A stretch of DNA of 64,000 nt from Pseudozyma flocculosa PF-1 (lineage: Eukaryota; Basidiomycota; Ustilaginomycetes; Ustilaginales; Ustilaginaceae): positions 94,711-158,710 of the forward strand of contig NW_006920870.1 in NCBI RefSeq assembly GCF_000417875.1. Direction: 5' to 3'. A program made the position numbers and the translations under genes. Position 1 is the stretch's first letter; each line of letters starts with the position of its first letter. Positions 10,276 to 22,081 of the stretch are shown in pieces. The notes below the pieces were generated by a model that saw only the letters and a list, made by a program, of their open reading frames with translations, was not told the DNA's origin and searched no databases.

Positions 10276-10658
10276 GTTGGAAGTGGTGCAGTGCTCCGAC
10301 CTGAGGCAGCTGGGCGGGATGGCGGGATGGCGGGATGGCGGGATGGCGGGAAGGTTGGTGGTGGTGGTGGTGGCGGTCGAAGATGACCACAGTTCTTCCT
10401 GCTCCACTCGACATTTTCGGCTGCCTCGGCGGTGGGGCCGAGGCTGCCTCTGCCGGCCGAGAGCACCTTGCCCTCGCTTCTCCACCCAGCCATGGGCCCT
10501 TTGGAATTTTTGGCAGGCGTGGCGAGGCCACGGCAGGCCAACTTTTTCTCCCGCAGCGGGAGTTGGCAGGTTCCCACCCACCCTTGGCTGCTCCTTCTCT
10601 GCTCGCCATCACCTTCACCTTCCACCGACCCCTCGACTGGCCGGCCACTGCCCCCACC
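10276..10658. promoter_or_regulatory. Divergent promoter DSS1/DBP9 with 8-bp repeat
   Basis: A 383-nt interval between two divergent starts. It contains GGGATGGC repeated about 4.5 times (10316-10351) followed by a GGT run (10355-10373). Read in the DSS1 sense these become CCATCCCG and CCA repeats, that is, a CCA-rich 5' leader. An A/T-core element (GGAATTTTTGG) sits at about 10504. Confidence 0.6.
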
Positions 10659-12051
10659 ATGTCGCACTCGCCGCCAACACACACGCATGTCGCCGCTGCG
10701 GCGGAACGCGCCGTCGACGACCATGCCGACGACCACACCCAAGCTGCACCCTCCTCGTCCAAGCAGCCAACTGCCCAGCACGGCTTCAACGCCTTTGCAC
10801 ACCTCCTCGACCCTCGCATCCTCCGCAGCCTCGCAGCGCTTGGTTTCGGCTCGCCCACCCCCGTACAGAAGGAGGCCATCCCTCTCGCCCTGGCCGGAAA
10901 GGACATCCTCGCACGCGCGAGCACCGGCAGCGGAAAGACGCTCGCCTACGGCCTCCCAGTCCTCCAGAAGGTCATTGACGCAAAAAAGGTGAGCATCGCC
11001 AGTCCTTGGCGCTCCAGCCAAGTACAGACGCAGCCCCTTCTCACCGTACTCTCTCCCCCCCCTTCCCCTTACCCCCTACCCGCTCCCCCCGCCACCAGTC
11101 CCTGTCCCGCTCCGACCCGGCCTACCAGGCCACCCGCGCCGTGGTCCTCGTCCCCACCCGCGAGCTCTCGGAACAGGTCACGGGCCAGATTGGCGCTCTC
11201 CTCGAGTACTGCAGGGACCAGGTCTCGATTGCCAACATCGCACGCGACGCCTCGAGCTCCGTCCAGAAGCTCCTCCTCTCGGAGCGCCCCGACATTGTCG
11301 TCGCCACCCCCTCGCGCGCCCTCGCCTACCTTCAGTCAAAGTCGCTGCACCTCGCCGCCTCGCTCGAGTCGCTCGTCATCGATGAGGCCGACCTCATCCT
11401 CTCGTACGGCCACGACGACGACGTCCGCGCCCTCCTCGGCGGCGGCTTCCTCCCCAAGTCGTTCCAGTCCTACCTCATGTCGGCCACCATGACGTCCGAC
11501 GTTCAGAAGCTCAAGGGCCTCGTCATGCGCAACCCGGCCATCCTCAAGGTGCAGGACGACGTCGCCACCGCCTCCAACCTCACCCAGTACTACGCCACCG
11601 TGTCCGAGGAGGACAAGTTCCTCCTCACCTACGTCATCCTCAAGCTCCGCCTCATCAAGGGCAAGTGCATCCTCTTTGTCAACGACGTCGACCGCTGCTA
11701 CCGCCTCCGCCTCTTTCTCGAGCAGTTTGGCCTCCGCTCCGTCGTCCTCAACAAGGAGCTCCCCATCAACTCGCGCTTCCACATCGTCCAGGAGTTTAAC
11801 AAGGGCGTCTACGACTACCTCATCGCCACCGACGAGACCAGCATCCGCACCGCCGAGCGCGACGACGACGACGAGGAGGGGGAGGAGAAAGGAGCGGACG
11901 CCAGCGACGATGACGACGACAATGACAACGCCACCGCCGAGGCGAAGCAGAGCGACGAGGATCCCACCGCGACACCGTCCAAGAAGCGCAAGCGGGACGC
12001 AGCGGCAAAGTCTGCGGCCGCCGACGTCGCCTCATCGAGCAAGAGCAAGAA

Positions 12052-12082
<31 letters not shown>

Positions 12083-13002
12083 AAGAGCGCCGAGTTTGGC
12101 GTGTCGCGCGGCATCGACTTTGTGGCCGTGTCGTGCGTCATCAACTTTGACCTGCCCACGTCGGTGCGCTCCTACACGCACCGCGTCGGGCGAACGGCAC
12201 GCGCCGGCGCGACGGGCACGTCGCTCTCGTTTGTGGTGCCGGCCGACATGGTGCGGAAGCACAAGATCATTGCGTCGCCCACGTCGGCGCTCGACGCCAA
12301 GGTGTGGCCGCGCATCGAGCGGGCGCAGCGGGCGCGCGGCGGCGTAAAGGAGTGGAAGTTTGACAAGAAGCAGGTCGAGGGGTTCCGCTACCGCATGCAG
12401 GATGCGCTGCGGAGCGTCACCAAGCTCTCGATCCGCGAGGCTAGGATCCGGGAGCTCAAGGAGGAGGTGCTCAAGAGCGAGAAGCTAAAGGTGCGTTGCG
12501 GCGAGGTCGCGCGGTCGTCGTGGGTTTCTCTCTTCCGCTCTCTGTCCTGGCGGTCACTGACTCACACACACACTCTCTCTCTGCTTCTCTCCTCCCCTTT
12601 TCTCGTCCTCGCATCAACCCCTCCTCGTCTTGGGATCAACAGGCCTTTTTCGAAGACAACCCAACGGACCTAGCCTACCTACGTCACGACAAGATCCTGG
12701 GCAAGCAGACGCGGCTCCAGGCGCACATGAAGCACGTACCCTCGTACCTCCGTCCCCGCATCGTCGGCATCAAACCCAGCCCCTCGTCCTCCTCTTCCTC
12801 CATCAACGAAGGAGCAGGAAAGGACGGCGAGGTTGGGTTCGTCGCCAAAAAGGCAAAGACCCAACGTGGTCGTGGTGCGGGTGCGGGTGCGGGGAGAGGT
12901 AGAGGTGGTGCTGCTCGAGGGCGGGGAGGCCGGGGTGGAAGAGGGGGAGCGGGCGGTTCGAGGGGTAAAAAGTCCGACCCATTGCGCAAGTTCGGAAAGT
13001 AG
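10659..13002 (+). CDS. DBP9: DEAD-box RNA helicase Dbp9 (DDX56-like)
   Basis: Exons 10659-10988, 11099-12490 and 12643-13002 give 693 aa; both introns are phase 0. Helicase motifs in order: a Q-motif region (GFGSPTPVQ, about 61-70), ASTGSGKT (87-94), [12 protein letters not shown] (205-208), SAT (238-240) and [10 protein letters not shown] (471-480). The extended motif [14 protein letters not shown] is characteristic of Dbp9, as is [13 protein letters not shown] in domain 2. An acidic/Lys-rich insert interrupts domain 2 between motifs IV and V. The C-terminus is an RGG-like Gly/Arg tail ending [11 protein letters not shown]. Yeast Dbp9 acts in nucleolar 60S ribosome assembly, and that role is inferred. 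It is convergent with RXT3. Confidence 0.95.
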
Positions 13003-13082
13003 ACACGCCCACCGCCGCCGCCGCCTTGGGCGCGAGGCCAGCATGCTCCGCGCGGTCAGCCCCGCTCTGCAAGTAGCAAGCA

Positions 13083-13100
13083 GGGGGGGGGGGGGGGGGG
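13083..13100. repeat. G18 homopolymer in convergent spacer
   Basis: Eighteen consecutive G on the plus strand, 80 nt past the DBP9 stop and about 115 nt before the convergent RXT3 stop. Confidence 0.9.
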
Positions 13101-13214
13101 AGAGGGCAGCAGTCGAGTGGTTTCGTATCTGTATAGCATCCAATCGCCATCATTCAAAACAGGCGACGGCCAGGCGTCGATCCATCAGCCATCTTGGCTC
13201 CCGCCCATCCCCAT

Positions 13215-16200
13215 CTAACGTTGACGCGACTCGACCGCCTTGACCTCCTCACGCGGGCCAGCGACGGGGACCTGCCAGAACCACCGTTGTCGTGCCTCCT
13301 TTGCCCCGTCCGCCTGCTTCTCCTTCTGCACCACCGCCAGCACCACCTCCTCGTCTTCGCCATCCCTCCTGTCCTTTTTCCTGTTCGGCGCACCCGCCTC
13401 GTCCTCTCCCTCAGCGGCACCTTTTCGCTTCCGGTCCAACGCCGCAGCGACATCGCCGAGCCGGACGAGACCGAGGTCGCCGATACGCTGCGCGCGCAGC
13501 GCCTCCTCGACGCGGTCGGCGACGCCCCCATCGTCGTCGTCGGCGAGGTTGCACGAGTCGATGAGGAGCTGCATCTTGAAGCGCGCCGCCTGGTCGATGC
13601 GCGCCTTTGCGCGGCGTCGCGACGGGCCGGATGCGAAGCCGGGCTGTTGAACCGCACGCAGACGAACGGACGAGACAAGACGGGACGGAACGTCGGCGCG
13701 TGCGTGAGAGAGAAACGAGCAGAGGGGTCAGTCGGCATCCACATGGAAGACAGCGCTATTCGAGAGGCCATGTAGGCGAAAGGGCCCACTCACCTGCTTA
13801 AGCTCGACGCTCTCGACGACCAGGCTGACGCCGTCGTGGGTGTTGCCCCAGCTGCGGCTCTTGATGCCTCCGCGCTGGCAGCCCTTGTACGCGATCAGCT
13901 TGGGCGCGATGCGCAGGATGACCGACAGGTCCGCCGGTCGGTTCGCGGGCCCTGCCCGAAGGCCATTCTCGTGCCCGGCGGAACCGCCTTCCTTGTCGCC
14001 GCCGCCGCCGCCGCCGCCCGTAGAGGCACCATTGGTGACCTTTGCTGCGTCATCGACGGCCGAAAGACCGTTCCAGGCGCGCGCGGCTCGGCCCGGCGGC
14101 ACCCACGCCGGCACGCCCTCGGGCTCGAGCGAGGGGCCCTCGACCCAGCCGGCGTGGACACACATTGCCAGGATGTCGCTGTCGTCGGTATAGACGTCGG
14201 TGCCCCACAGCTTGCGCCGCAGCAGCGGCGAGAGGCGCCAGAAGCGCCAGGGAGACGCCGGTGCCGGGGCGGCGCCCGCGGCGGAGCCAGCGTCGCTTCC
14301 CCGCTTGCCGGCATCAGCCTCAGCGCCTGCCTTGTCCACCTGGCCCTCGGTCGACGCTGCCGGTGCAGGGGCTCGGGGACGTTGCCGTCGACGGTGGTCC
14401 CGGAAGAGGGCAGCCTCGGCGATGCGCTCCTCGATCCGCATCTCGAGGCTCATCCGGGCATGCTCCTTGCCCCTCCAGCCGAGCTTCCAGCCGTTGCCAC
14501 GGCCTTCGAGCGCCTCTTTGCCGTCGGGGCCTTCCATCATGGCCTGCAGCGCCTCGCCCATCTCGCGGCGGTCCAGGGCCTGCCGCTCGAGCTTGACAAA
14601 CTCGTCCCAGCTCGGCCCGCCGCGACCGGTGTGGCTCAGCAGGTCGCCCGAGATGCGCACCTCGATGGTGGCACCGACATTCTTGGCCAGCAGCTCGGCG
14701 GGAAAGAGCGGGTCGATGGTCGGGTCGTAGAGCCACGAGCCCAGGTGGCGCACCGGGCGGCCCTTGTCCATGCCGATGAGGTGGCGCGGCAGCGGGTCCC
14801 GCGGGTTCGCGACGACGGGCAGCGGGCGTGGGATGTCGACTTCGGCTTGGGCTGGGGCGGCTGGGGCCTTTGCCTTGGCATTGGCAGCGGCCACCTCGTC
14901 TCCAGCAGGCTGTGCTTCTGCTGCGTCGGCCATGCTCACGTCGGCGTCGGGCGCGGCGACAGTGGCGCCTGCCTGCGGCTCACCTGCGCCGGCAGGCGCG
15001 GACCCGGCCTCGGGCTCGGGCTCCGAGGCGACGTCGAGGGGCAGCCGCTGCAGACGCCGGATGGCCTCGTCCCGCTCGCAAAGCTCGAGGTACAGCCAGA
15101 CGGGCTCGCTGTCGACCCGCGGTCCAGCGTTGAGGTCCCTTGGAACATGCTGCTGTGGTGGCGCTGGGACCGGCATCCCAAACGCCGCGGCCGGGTTGAC
15201 GCCGGGCGGCAGCACGACTCCGGGCGGATAGCCTGCCACGGCCGCTTGCTGCACCGCTGCCTGGATCTCTGCCACGGTCGGTGGCCGTCCAAACGCCTGC
15301 TGGTGCGCCGCCACAAACGCCTGATCCCGAGCGGCAGCCATCATCGCGTCCTCGAAGCTGCCCGGCGGGGGGCGGAGCGAGAAGGGCAGGTCGCCGATGG
15401 CCTGGCCGCGCATCTGCACCGCTTGGGCCTGCGCCTGCGCCTGGGCCTGGGCCTGAGCGTGGGCTCGTTCCAGCTCCAACTCCCTCTCGCGCTCCCGCTC
15501 CCTCTCTCGCTCCCTCTCGCGCTCGCGTTCGCGCTCCCGCTCCCGTTCCAGCGCCAGCTGCTTCTCGGCCTGCTGACGCTCCTTGCGCCTCTCGCGCTTC
15601 TCCTGCTCGCGCTCCCTGTCGCGGAGCAGCTTGTTCTCCCGCTCTATGGCAGCCTCGCGCTGTTCCCGCTCCCGTTCGCGTTCACGCTCGCGCTCGCGCT
15701 CGTGCTCGAGGGCGTACGGGGACGCCGGCCGCACCTGGCCCTTGCCAGTTGCGGAGAGCGGCGGTCCGTCACGAAGCCCGCCCGGACCGTGAGCGCGCTC
15801 GCCTGGCGGGAGGGATGCTGCGAAGGGCGGAGGAGGGAGCGATGACGGGGCGCCCGGTTCGTGCTTGAGAGTCGGCGGGCCGTGGGCAGAAGCAACCTGC
15901 GGCCCCGTAGATGGTGGAGGTGGACCGGCGCGAGGAGGTCGGTCGTAGTCCGGTAGGCTATCGCGGCCGCCGCCGGCTGCGTAACCGCCAGGCGTCGAGA
16001 CGGAGCCCGGCGGTGGCGGCGGCAGAGGACCAGCATCCCTATGGCCATAAGGTGGCTTCTCCCAGTCACGGTCGCGCTCCCGAGCGGCCTGGTTCGGCGC
16101 CTGCAGCTTCGTCTTGTCCTTGCGGCGATCGCCAGTCGATCTGCCCTGAGCCGGGCTCACGGGCCGGTAATCGGGAGCGCCAGTTGCGCTGGGAGGCGGG

Positions 16201-17759
16201 CCTCGGCCGTCGTAGTGGGGCCGGAGAGGCTGCGCCGCGGCGGGAGGAGGCAAGGGCCCCCTGCCCGCAGAGCCTGGGGAGACGGGCTGCGGCGGGAGCG
16301 GCGGCGGCCCATAGCGCTCGTACGGCCCTTCGTCCATCATCATGGCCTCCGGCGGGATCGGACGGCCGTAGCGATCCACGAGCATCTCCCTCTCGCGCTC
16401 GCGATCTCGGAGGCCGCGTTCGCGCTCCCGCTCCCGCTCGCGTTCCCGGAGCCGGTACTCGCGCTCTCGGTCCCGTTCCCGCTCAATGTCGTCGTACATG
16501 CCGTAGCCGGCAGCTGCGCGGCTGCGTTCGGGCGAGCGGCTTGGCGGTAGCATGGCGTGATGCTGTGGCGGCGGAAGCGGTGCTCCCATCTGTGGGCCGC
16601 CAGTCGCCGGCGGACCCGGCTGACGAGGGTGGTCGTCAAAGTGGCCCATGTAGGGCGGAGGCTGTTGTCGATCCCGGCCCGAAGCGGCCAGAGGAAGTTC
16701 GCTGCCACTCAGCTCGCGGCTGTGACGGCTGCGGTGGGCGGCGAGGACGGGGCTCTGGCGAGGTGGTAGTGCGTTGGGTGCCATCTCGCGCGGGCTGGGC
16801 CCCGGTCCAGGGGGAGGGCCGTGGTAGCGAAGGTCGCCGCTGGGCACCCTGGTGTGGGTCGAAGCCCTCTCTCCGGGCCCGGCCGATGCGCTGGCATGCG
16901 CTGGAGGCCTGTGCGAGGCGCGCCAGTTGTGCTCCCGCTCGCGTTCGCGCTCGAGCTCCAGCTCGCGCTCGCGCTCCATCCAAGAGGCCGGCGCCATGTA
17001 CTCGTCGCCTGCCGAGCCGCTCCACTTGCGACGCGGCGGCAGTTGCGTCGACGGGCTCGAGGTCGTGGTGCCGGGTGCGGTCATCGACAGCGGCGGAGAC
17101 CTCCTGTCGCCTCCTCCTGCCATCATGGACGGAGGTGGCGGCCCGGACGCGTAGGCGCTGCGGCCTCTGTCGCGATCCCGCTCGCGGTCACGCTCCCGTT
17201 CCCAGTCCCTTTCGCGGTCGCGGTCGAGGCGGGGCAGCGGCGGACGCGACTCGGGGCTCTCCTGCATCGCCCTGGCCGAAGGCCCGAGGATCGAGCTCAT
17301 GCTCATCGGGTCGGAGCGAGGTGACGGAATGGGCGCCGATTGCCTCCAGCGGTCGCGACCCGAGGGGGCCTCGTCGCGGTGGAGGGGCGGGGGCGCCGGG
17401 TAGGCGTAGGGCCCCTGGCCGGCCGACGCGGGCGGAGGCGACGGCGGCAGTGATCCGGCATACTGCGCCCTCGGCGGCGGAAGGGACCCGGCGCCGTAAG
17501 CCGAGGTGGGCGAGCGCTGGCCGCGGTGCAGGGGCGGTGCGGCCTGGGTGATTGGAGGTGCCGATCCGTGGCCAGGATGGTGCTGGCCGTGGTGGTGGCC
17601 GGCCTGGTGAGGCTGCCGATGGTGGTGGTGGTGACGGGACTGCTGCTGGTGCTGCGACGCGAGTGGCGGCGGCGCATGGGCCGAATGGCTGGACGGCGGC
17701 CGATTGCTGCCCCCTTGGCCGCCGGGGGAGCCGGCAGCGGCGTGGTCGTCTCGGTTCAT
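13215..17759 (-). CDS. RXT3: Rxt3-like subunit of the Rpd3L/Sin3 histone deacetylase complex
   Basis: Exons 17759-13794 and 13643-13215 join across a 150-nt intron to give 1464 aa. The first 860 or so residues are disordered: His/Gln/Pro-rich, then long Arg-Glu and Arg-Asp alternations (RERERE, DRERER) that are probably single charged helices. The folded part includes VWLYLELCERDEAI (about 882), HLGSWLYDPTIDPLFPAELL (about 1005) and then the Rxt3 signature RRKLWGTDVYTDDSD followed by ILAMCVHAGW (about 1175-1200). After that come LSVILRIAPKLIAYKG and IKSRSWGNTHDG. The Rxt3 family belongs to Rpd3L in yeast. The protein is far longer than yeast Rxt3, which is common in basidiomycetes. The C-terminal exon is charged (DRKRKG, QRWFWQVP). 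The family call is firm; complex membership here is inferred. Confidence 0.88.
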
Positions 17760-19538
17760 GGCAGAGAGCTGATACGACCGCAGGTGTGCCTGAGGGGCGA
17801 GTGGCGAGGTGAGAGTCTAGTGGAGCTGCAGCACGAGATGAGATAGAGTCCCTGCCTGTGCTGATGGCTCGAGCGGTGAGGCGTTCCGATGCGCCAGCAA
17901 GCAAGTCAGTCGGTTCGTCGTCGAGGAGCGCAGTCCGGGTCGGTCCGTTGCCGCGTGCAGAGATGCGAATGGTGCGGATGTCCCGAGCAGAAGGGCAAGG
18001 GTATAGGCAGGTTCGATGACCGGATCAAGCCGGCATAACGCTGGTGTCCTCGGGTCGGGAAGCTGCCGAAGCTGGCGTGCGGATGGCAACCGGTCGCCGT
18101 GCCCGTAGTCTATCTGGCCGGCAGTCGAGGGAGGTGACCAAGAAGCAATAATCCAGATCGAACAGCTGGCTGTCTGGCCGGCTGACGGGCTGACCGCGCG
18201 TCGAGTGGCCGGGCCACGAGAGAGTCCGCCGCGTCGAGGATGTCGGGAACAAGAGCAAGGAAGACGCCGGTGGGGGGGCTCGAGGCTTCCTCGGGAGACG
18301 GCGAGCAGGGACGAGGGAAAGATGCAGAGGACAGAGACGGGGGCGACGCAGATGGCGGAAAAAGCAAACGCCTGCGGAGATGCGGCGCGAGGTTGGGATG
18401 TAGTGGTTGGTGATGGTGGTGGTGGTGGTGGCCGTGGTAGTGGTAGGGCGGTGGAGACGGCTCGCGGGTTGGGCGGATGGCGAGGCAGCAGGACGAGGGC
18501 CCGAGAAGCCCGCCCGACTGAACGGAGGAAGAAGCGGCGGGCGCCGTCAGCCGGTCGCAGGNNNNNNNNNNNNNNNNNNNNNNNNNNNNNNNNNNNNNNN
18601 NNNNNNNNNNNNNNNNNNNNNNNNNNNNNNNNNNNNNNNNNNNNNNNNNNNNNNNNNNNNNNNNNNNNNNNNNNNNNNNNNNNNNNNNNNNNNNNNNNNN
18701 NNNNNNNNNNNNNNNNNNNNNNNNNNNNNNNNNNNNNNNNNNNNNNNNNNNNNNNNNNNNNNNNNNNNNNNNNNNNNNNNNNNNNNNNNNNNNNNNNNNN
18801 NNNNNNNNNNNNNNNNNNNNNNNNNNNNNNNNNNNNNNNNNNNNNNNNNNNNNNNNNNNNNNNNNNNNNNNNNNNNNNNNNNNNNNNNNNNNNNNNNNNN
18901 NNNNNNNNNNNNNNNNNNNNNNNNNNNNNNNNNNNNNNNNNNNNNNNNNNNNNNNNNNNNNNNNNNNNNNNNNNNNNNNNNNNNNNNNNNNNNNNNNNNN
19001 NNNNNNNNNNNNNNNNNNNNNNNNNNNNNNNNNNNNNNNNNNNNNNNNNNNNNNNNNNNNNNNNNNNNNNNNNNNNNNNNNNNNNNCCTTGGCCCCCTGC
19101 TGCCGGCCTGGCCTGGTTGCCTGGCCTGCCGCTGCTCGTCTGCCCGTCGGCCTGCCAGAGGCCCTCCTCAAAGGGGAAGAAGAAAAAAAAAAATCCGACC
19201 TCGAGGGCCGGGCGCGCGGGGCAGGCCGGGCGCAGGCACACCCACGCAAGCAGCAGGCGGCCCGTCTGGCCTGCCATGCCCCGGCAGAGAAGGAAGCTGC
19301 AAGCCAGGGGCACCGGGCGGGCGACCTTGAACTTGCTTGACCTTCCGTTTGGCCGGGGGCCTGTGCGAGCGAGCAAGCCAAACTCCACTTTTGCCCCCCA
19401 CGCGGCAGGCGGCAGGCAGGCAGGCCAAGCCAGGCCAAGCGCAGCGGTCCAGGAGCCGGCTGGCGAACGGCTTCCTTGTCGACCGACGGGCTGGCCTACA
19501 ACCCTACCCTACCCTAGCCTCTGCTCCAGACGACCGAC
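17760..19538. other. Divergent promoter region RXT3/VPS25 containing an assembly gap
   Basis: No gene is supported. The RXT3 side carries a TGG run (about 18407-18437, CCA in the RXT3 sense). The VPS25 side carries CAGG/CCTGG-rich sequence (19100-19160, 19400-19440), an A-run next to TCCGACC (19181-19200) and a CCCTACC repeat close to the start. Confidence 0.5.
18562..19086. other. Assembly gap (525 N)
   Basis: A run of 525 undetermined bases inside the RXT3/VPS25 intergenic region. Frames crossing it are artefacts. Confidence 1.
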
Positions 19539-20443
19539 ATGGCCACCGTCTCAGTCCCACCATCACCGACAGCCGCAGGACACCTTGGCAGTAGCATGGC
19601 ATCGACAGCGACGCCACTCAGCAACGACAGTGGCGGCGGCGCGGCTTCGGCGTCGGCATCGGGCTTCAGCTTTCCGGCCATCCACTCGTTCCCGCCCTTC
19701 TACACGCTCCAGCCCAACCCGACGTCGCGCGCCCAGCAGCTGGCGCAGTGGCGCTCCCTCATCCTCGCCTTTTGCCGGCATCATCGCATCTTTTACGTCG
19801 ACGCCGCTCCCACCTCCTCCTCGTCCTCCGCGAGCGCAGTGGCGCCGGGAGTCGATGCCGACGCACGCGAGCGAGACGTGTGGCAGTCGCTTTTCCGCAA
19901 CGCCCGGATATCCAGGGCCCTCGACGGCGAGACGGTCCGCGAGATCCTGCAGGACATGGTCAGGAATCGCCAGGCGGCGTGGGACGGCGTCAGGCCCGGC
20001 AAGGCGGCGACGGGCACCAAGGCCCTCATCTACTGGCGGACGCCCGCGCAGTGGGCCGACCTCATCTACGACTGGGTGAGTGGATCGCCGTGTAGCCTGG
20101 TCGAGTCGCGCACACGCAGCTGGCTGACCCACGGCGAACCCCCGCCCCTCTTCTCCAGGTGTCGGCGACGGGGCAGAACAAGAGCATCATGACGCTGTTC
20201 GAGCTGACCCAGGGCGATCTCGTCGAGGGCCAAGGTGAGCTCGTCATCCTGCCCGGGCCTTCCGCCGTCCCGACGCAGCACTGACACCGCACCGCCGCTT
20301 CCACGTTATGCGCCGTCACAGAGTTCCACAACCTCCCAATACCGCTCCTCCGCCAGGCGCTGCAGCACCTCTCGACCCAGGGCAAGGCGCAAATCTTTGC
20401 CGGGACAGAGACAGACGACGGCGAGGGCGTCAAGTTCGTATAG
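19539..20443 (+). CDS. VPS25: ESCRT-II subunit Vps25
   Basis: Exons 19539-20075, 20159-20234 and 20322-20443 give 244 aa. After a Ser/Ala-rich lead of about 42 residues comes FSFPAIHSFPPFYTLQPN. The PPFY motif (52-55) is the one Vps25 uses to contact Vps22/Vps36 in known structures. It is followed by QLAQWRSLILAFCRHHRIF, the first winged helix. The second winged helix runs through IYWRTPAQWADLIYDW and IMTLFELTQGDLVEGQEF to the C-terminus (EGVKFV). ESCRT-II works in endosomal sorting of ubiquitinated membrane proteins into multivesicular bodies. The gene is convergent with FUR1, with 237 nt between stops. Confidence 0.95.
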
Positions 20444-20680
20444 CCGAGCGGGGGACCGCGGTGTCCGATTGAGAGGGGAAATGGAGCAGGCCTTCTGCAT
20501 GCTCGCTCGGTTGTCGTTCTTCTGTGGTGTTTACATGGGTCAAGCGGAATGCTCCTGTGTCTGTGTGTGAGTGTATGCTGGGTGGTGGTCTGTTTCGATG
20601 TCGATTTCTTTAGTGGTCGTGTCCGTTGCTTTCGTAGCGGGGGTCCGCCGGTGGCCGCAGAGCTGGGCTGAGCCCGGTCT

Positions 20681-21480
20681 TCAGCCGCTGTAGTATCGGT
20701 CGCCGTAGTCTCCGAGACCGGGGATGACTGCGGCGGAGGGAGAGATGCGCAGGGTACAGAGCAGGCAGGCCAAGGCAAGGTCAGCCGGAGACTTTGGTGC
20801 ACCGATGGCACGGCGGCACGTCGGCACGGCGGCGGGCACTCACTGTAGCTCTTGTCGTCGAGCTTCTCGTCGACCCAGGCGCTGATGACGCGGACCTGCG
20901 GGTATTTTGTCCACATGTTCTGGAGGCCCTCTGGGCTGGCGATGAGGTTGAGGAAGAGGATGCGCTCCTTTTTGACGCCGTGGTCGGTGAGGACCTCGAT
21001 GGCCTTGAGTGCCGATCCGCCGGTGGCGAGCATGGGGTCGAGGAGGAGCACCCAGCGGTCGGCGATGTCTTCGGGCAGCTTGGCGTAGAAGAGCTTGGGC
21101 TGGGCCGTCTCCTCGTCGCGCTGGATGAGGATCTTGCCGATGCGCACGCTGCGGCAGCACTCGCGCAGGCCCTGCTCCATGGCCTCGCCGGCGCGCAGGA
21201 TCGAGACGCCGCAGATGCGCCCCTCGAAGGATACGCCGTCGTAGGGCATGCCCGTCGGCGTCTGCACCGTCTTGGGCAGCGTGGGCAGGTGGTTGAGCCC
21301 TTCCTCGACCAGCAGCCGGATGATGCGGTCAGAGTAGAAGATAAAGTCGGAGCGCGGCGTGTCCTTGTTGCGGATAATGGTCAGCAGCGCATCCAGCTGC
21401 GCCGTCTGGGGAAGCCGCGAGGCCGAGGGCGGAAGCGGAGGGCCCGTCGTGGGCGCCGTCACAGCCGCGCACGACGACAT
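20681..21480 (-). CDS. FUR1: Uracil phosphoribosyltransferase
   Basis: Exons 21480-20844 and 20727-20681 join across a 116-nt intron to give 227 aa, the usual length. Features include the N-terminal block TIIRNKDTPRSDFIFYSDRI, CGVSILRAGEAMEQGL, and the PRPP-binding loop DPMLATGGSALKA (about 148-160). The uracil-binding C-terminus is PGLGDYGDRYYSG, encoded almost entirely in the short second exon. The enzyme converts uracil and PRPP to UMP in pyrimidine salvage and is the step that activates 5-fluorouracil in fungi. The chosen start gives MSSCAAV; the reading frame stays open upstream but is not protein-like. Confidence 0.96.
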
Positions 21481-22081
21481 GCTGGGCGGTGGACCGGTCA
21501 CGATGGACGACGAGGAGGGGTGAGATTGAGGGCGAGGGTGAGGGTGAGGATGGGGGTGAAGCTCAAGGGTCGGGTCGGGGCAGGTACAAGGCAGGACAGG
21601 AGACGACCGAGAGGCAAGCAAGGGCTCGGGGCGTCGAAGAAAAGGTAGGTAGGTGGACGGGTCGGTGGGGCTGGGCGAGGGCGAGTGGGGCAGTGGCGCA
21701 GCGGGGTGATGGACCACTGTGATGGTGGTAGTAGTGCGTGCGAGCAGACGACGACGAGGCCCAGTTCCGGACTGGCCCAGCGTGGGCCGGCCATTTGCGG
21801 CGGGCAAAAATCCGACCAAAAACCTTAACCTGGGCCTGAGCGCATCGGCCAGCTCCGAGGCTGGCCCCCCGGCCGTGATCCCGGCCTCCCAAAAGCTGTT
21901 GCTCCCCGATACGCGTTCAGCCATTCCTCACTCGTTCTGACTGGCTGACCTCTGCTCCATAGTGGTCTACAACATGCGATAGGCGCCATCCTTCGTGTGT
22001 GATGGCTGCGGCTCGAGAGCAGCACCCGCGCCCATCTCTCGCTATCCCCTAAGAGGCCCCTTCCCCCCGCAACCTGGCCGT
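21481..22081. other. FUR1 promoter region
   Basis: No gene is supported. The stretch upstream of FUR1 contains AAAATCCGACC at 21807-21817, about 330 nt before the start, and a GGGTGAGGGTGAGG-like repeat close to the start that reads as CACCC-rich leader in the sense direction. Confidence 0.5.

Noticed and set aside
18205..20079. Open frames spanning the N gap upstream of VPS25
   Set aside because: The frame is carried only by undetermined bases, and the flanking translation is low complexity.
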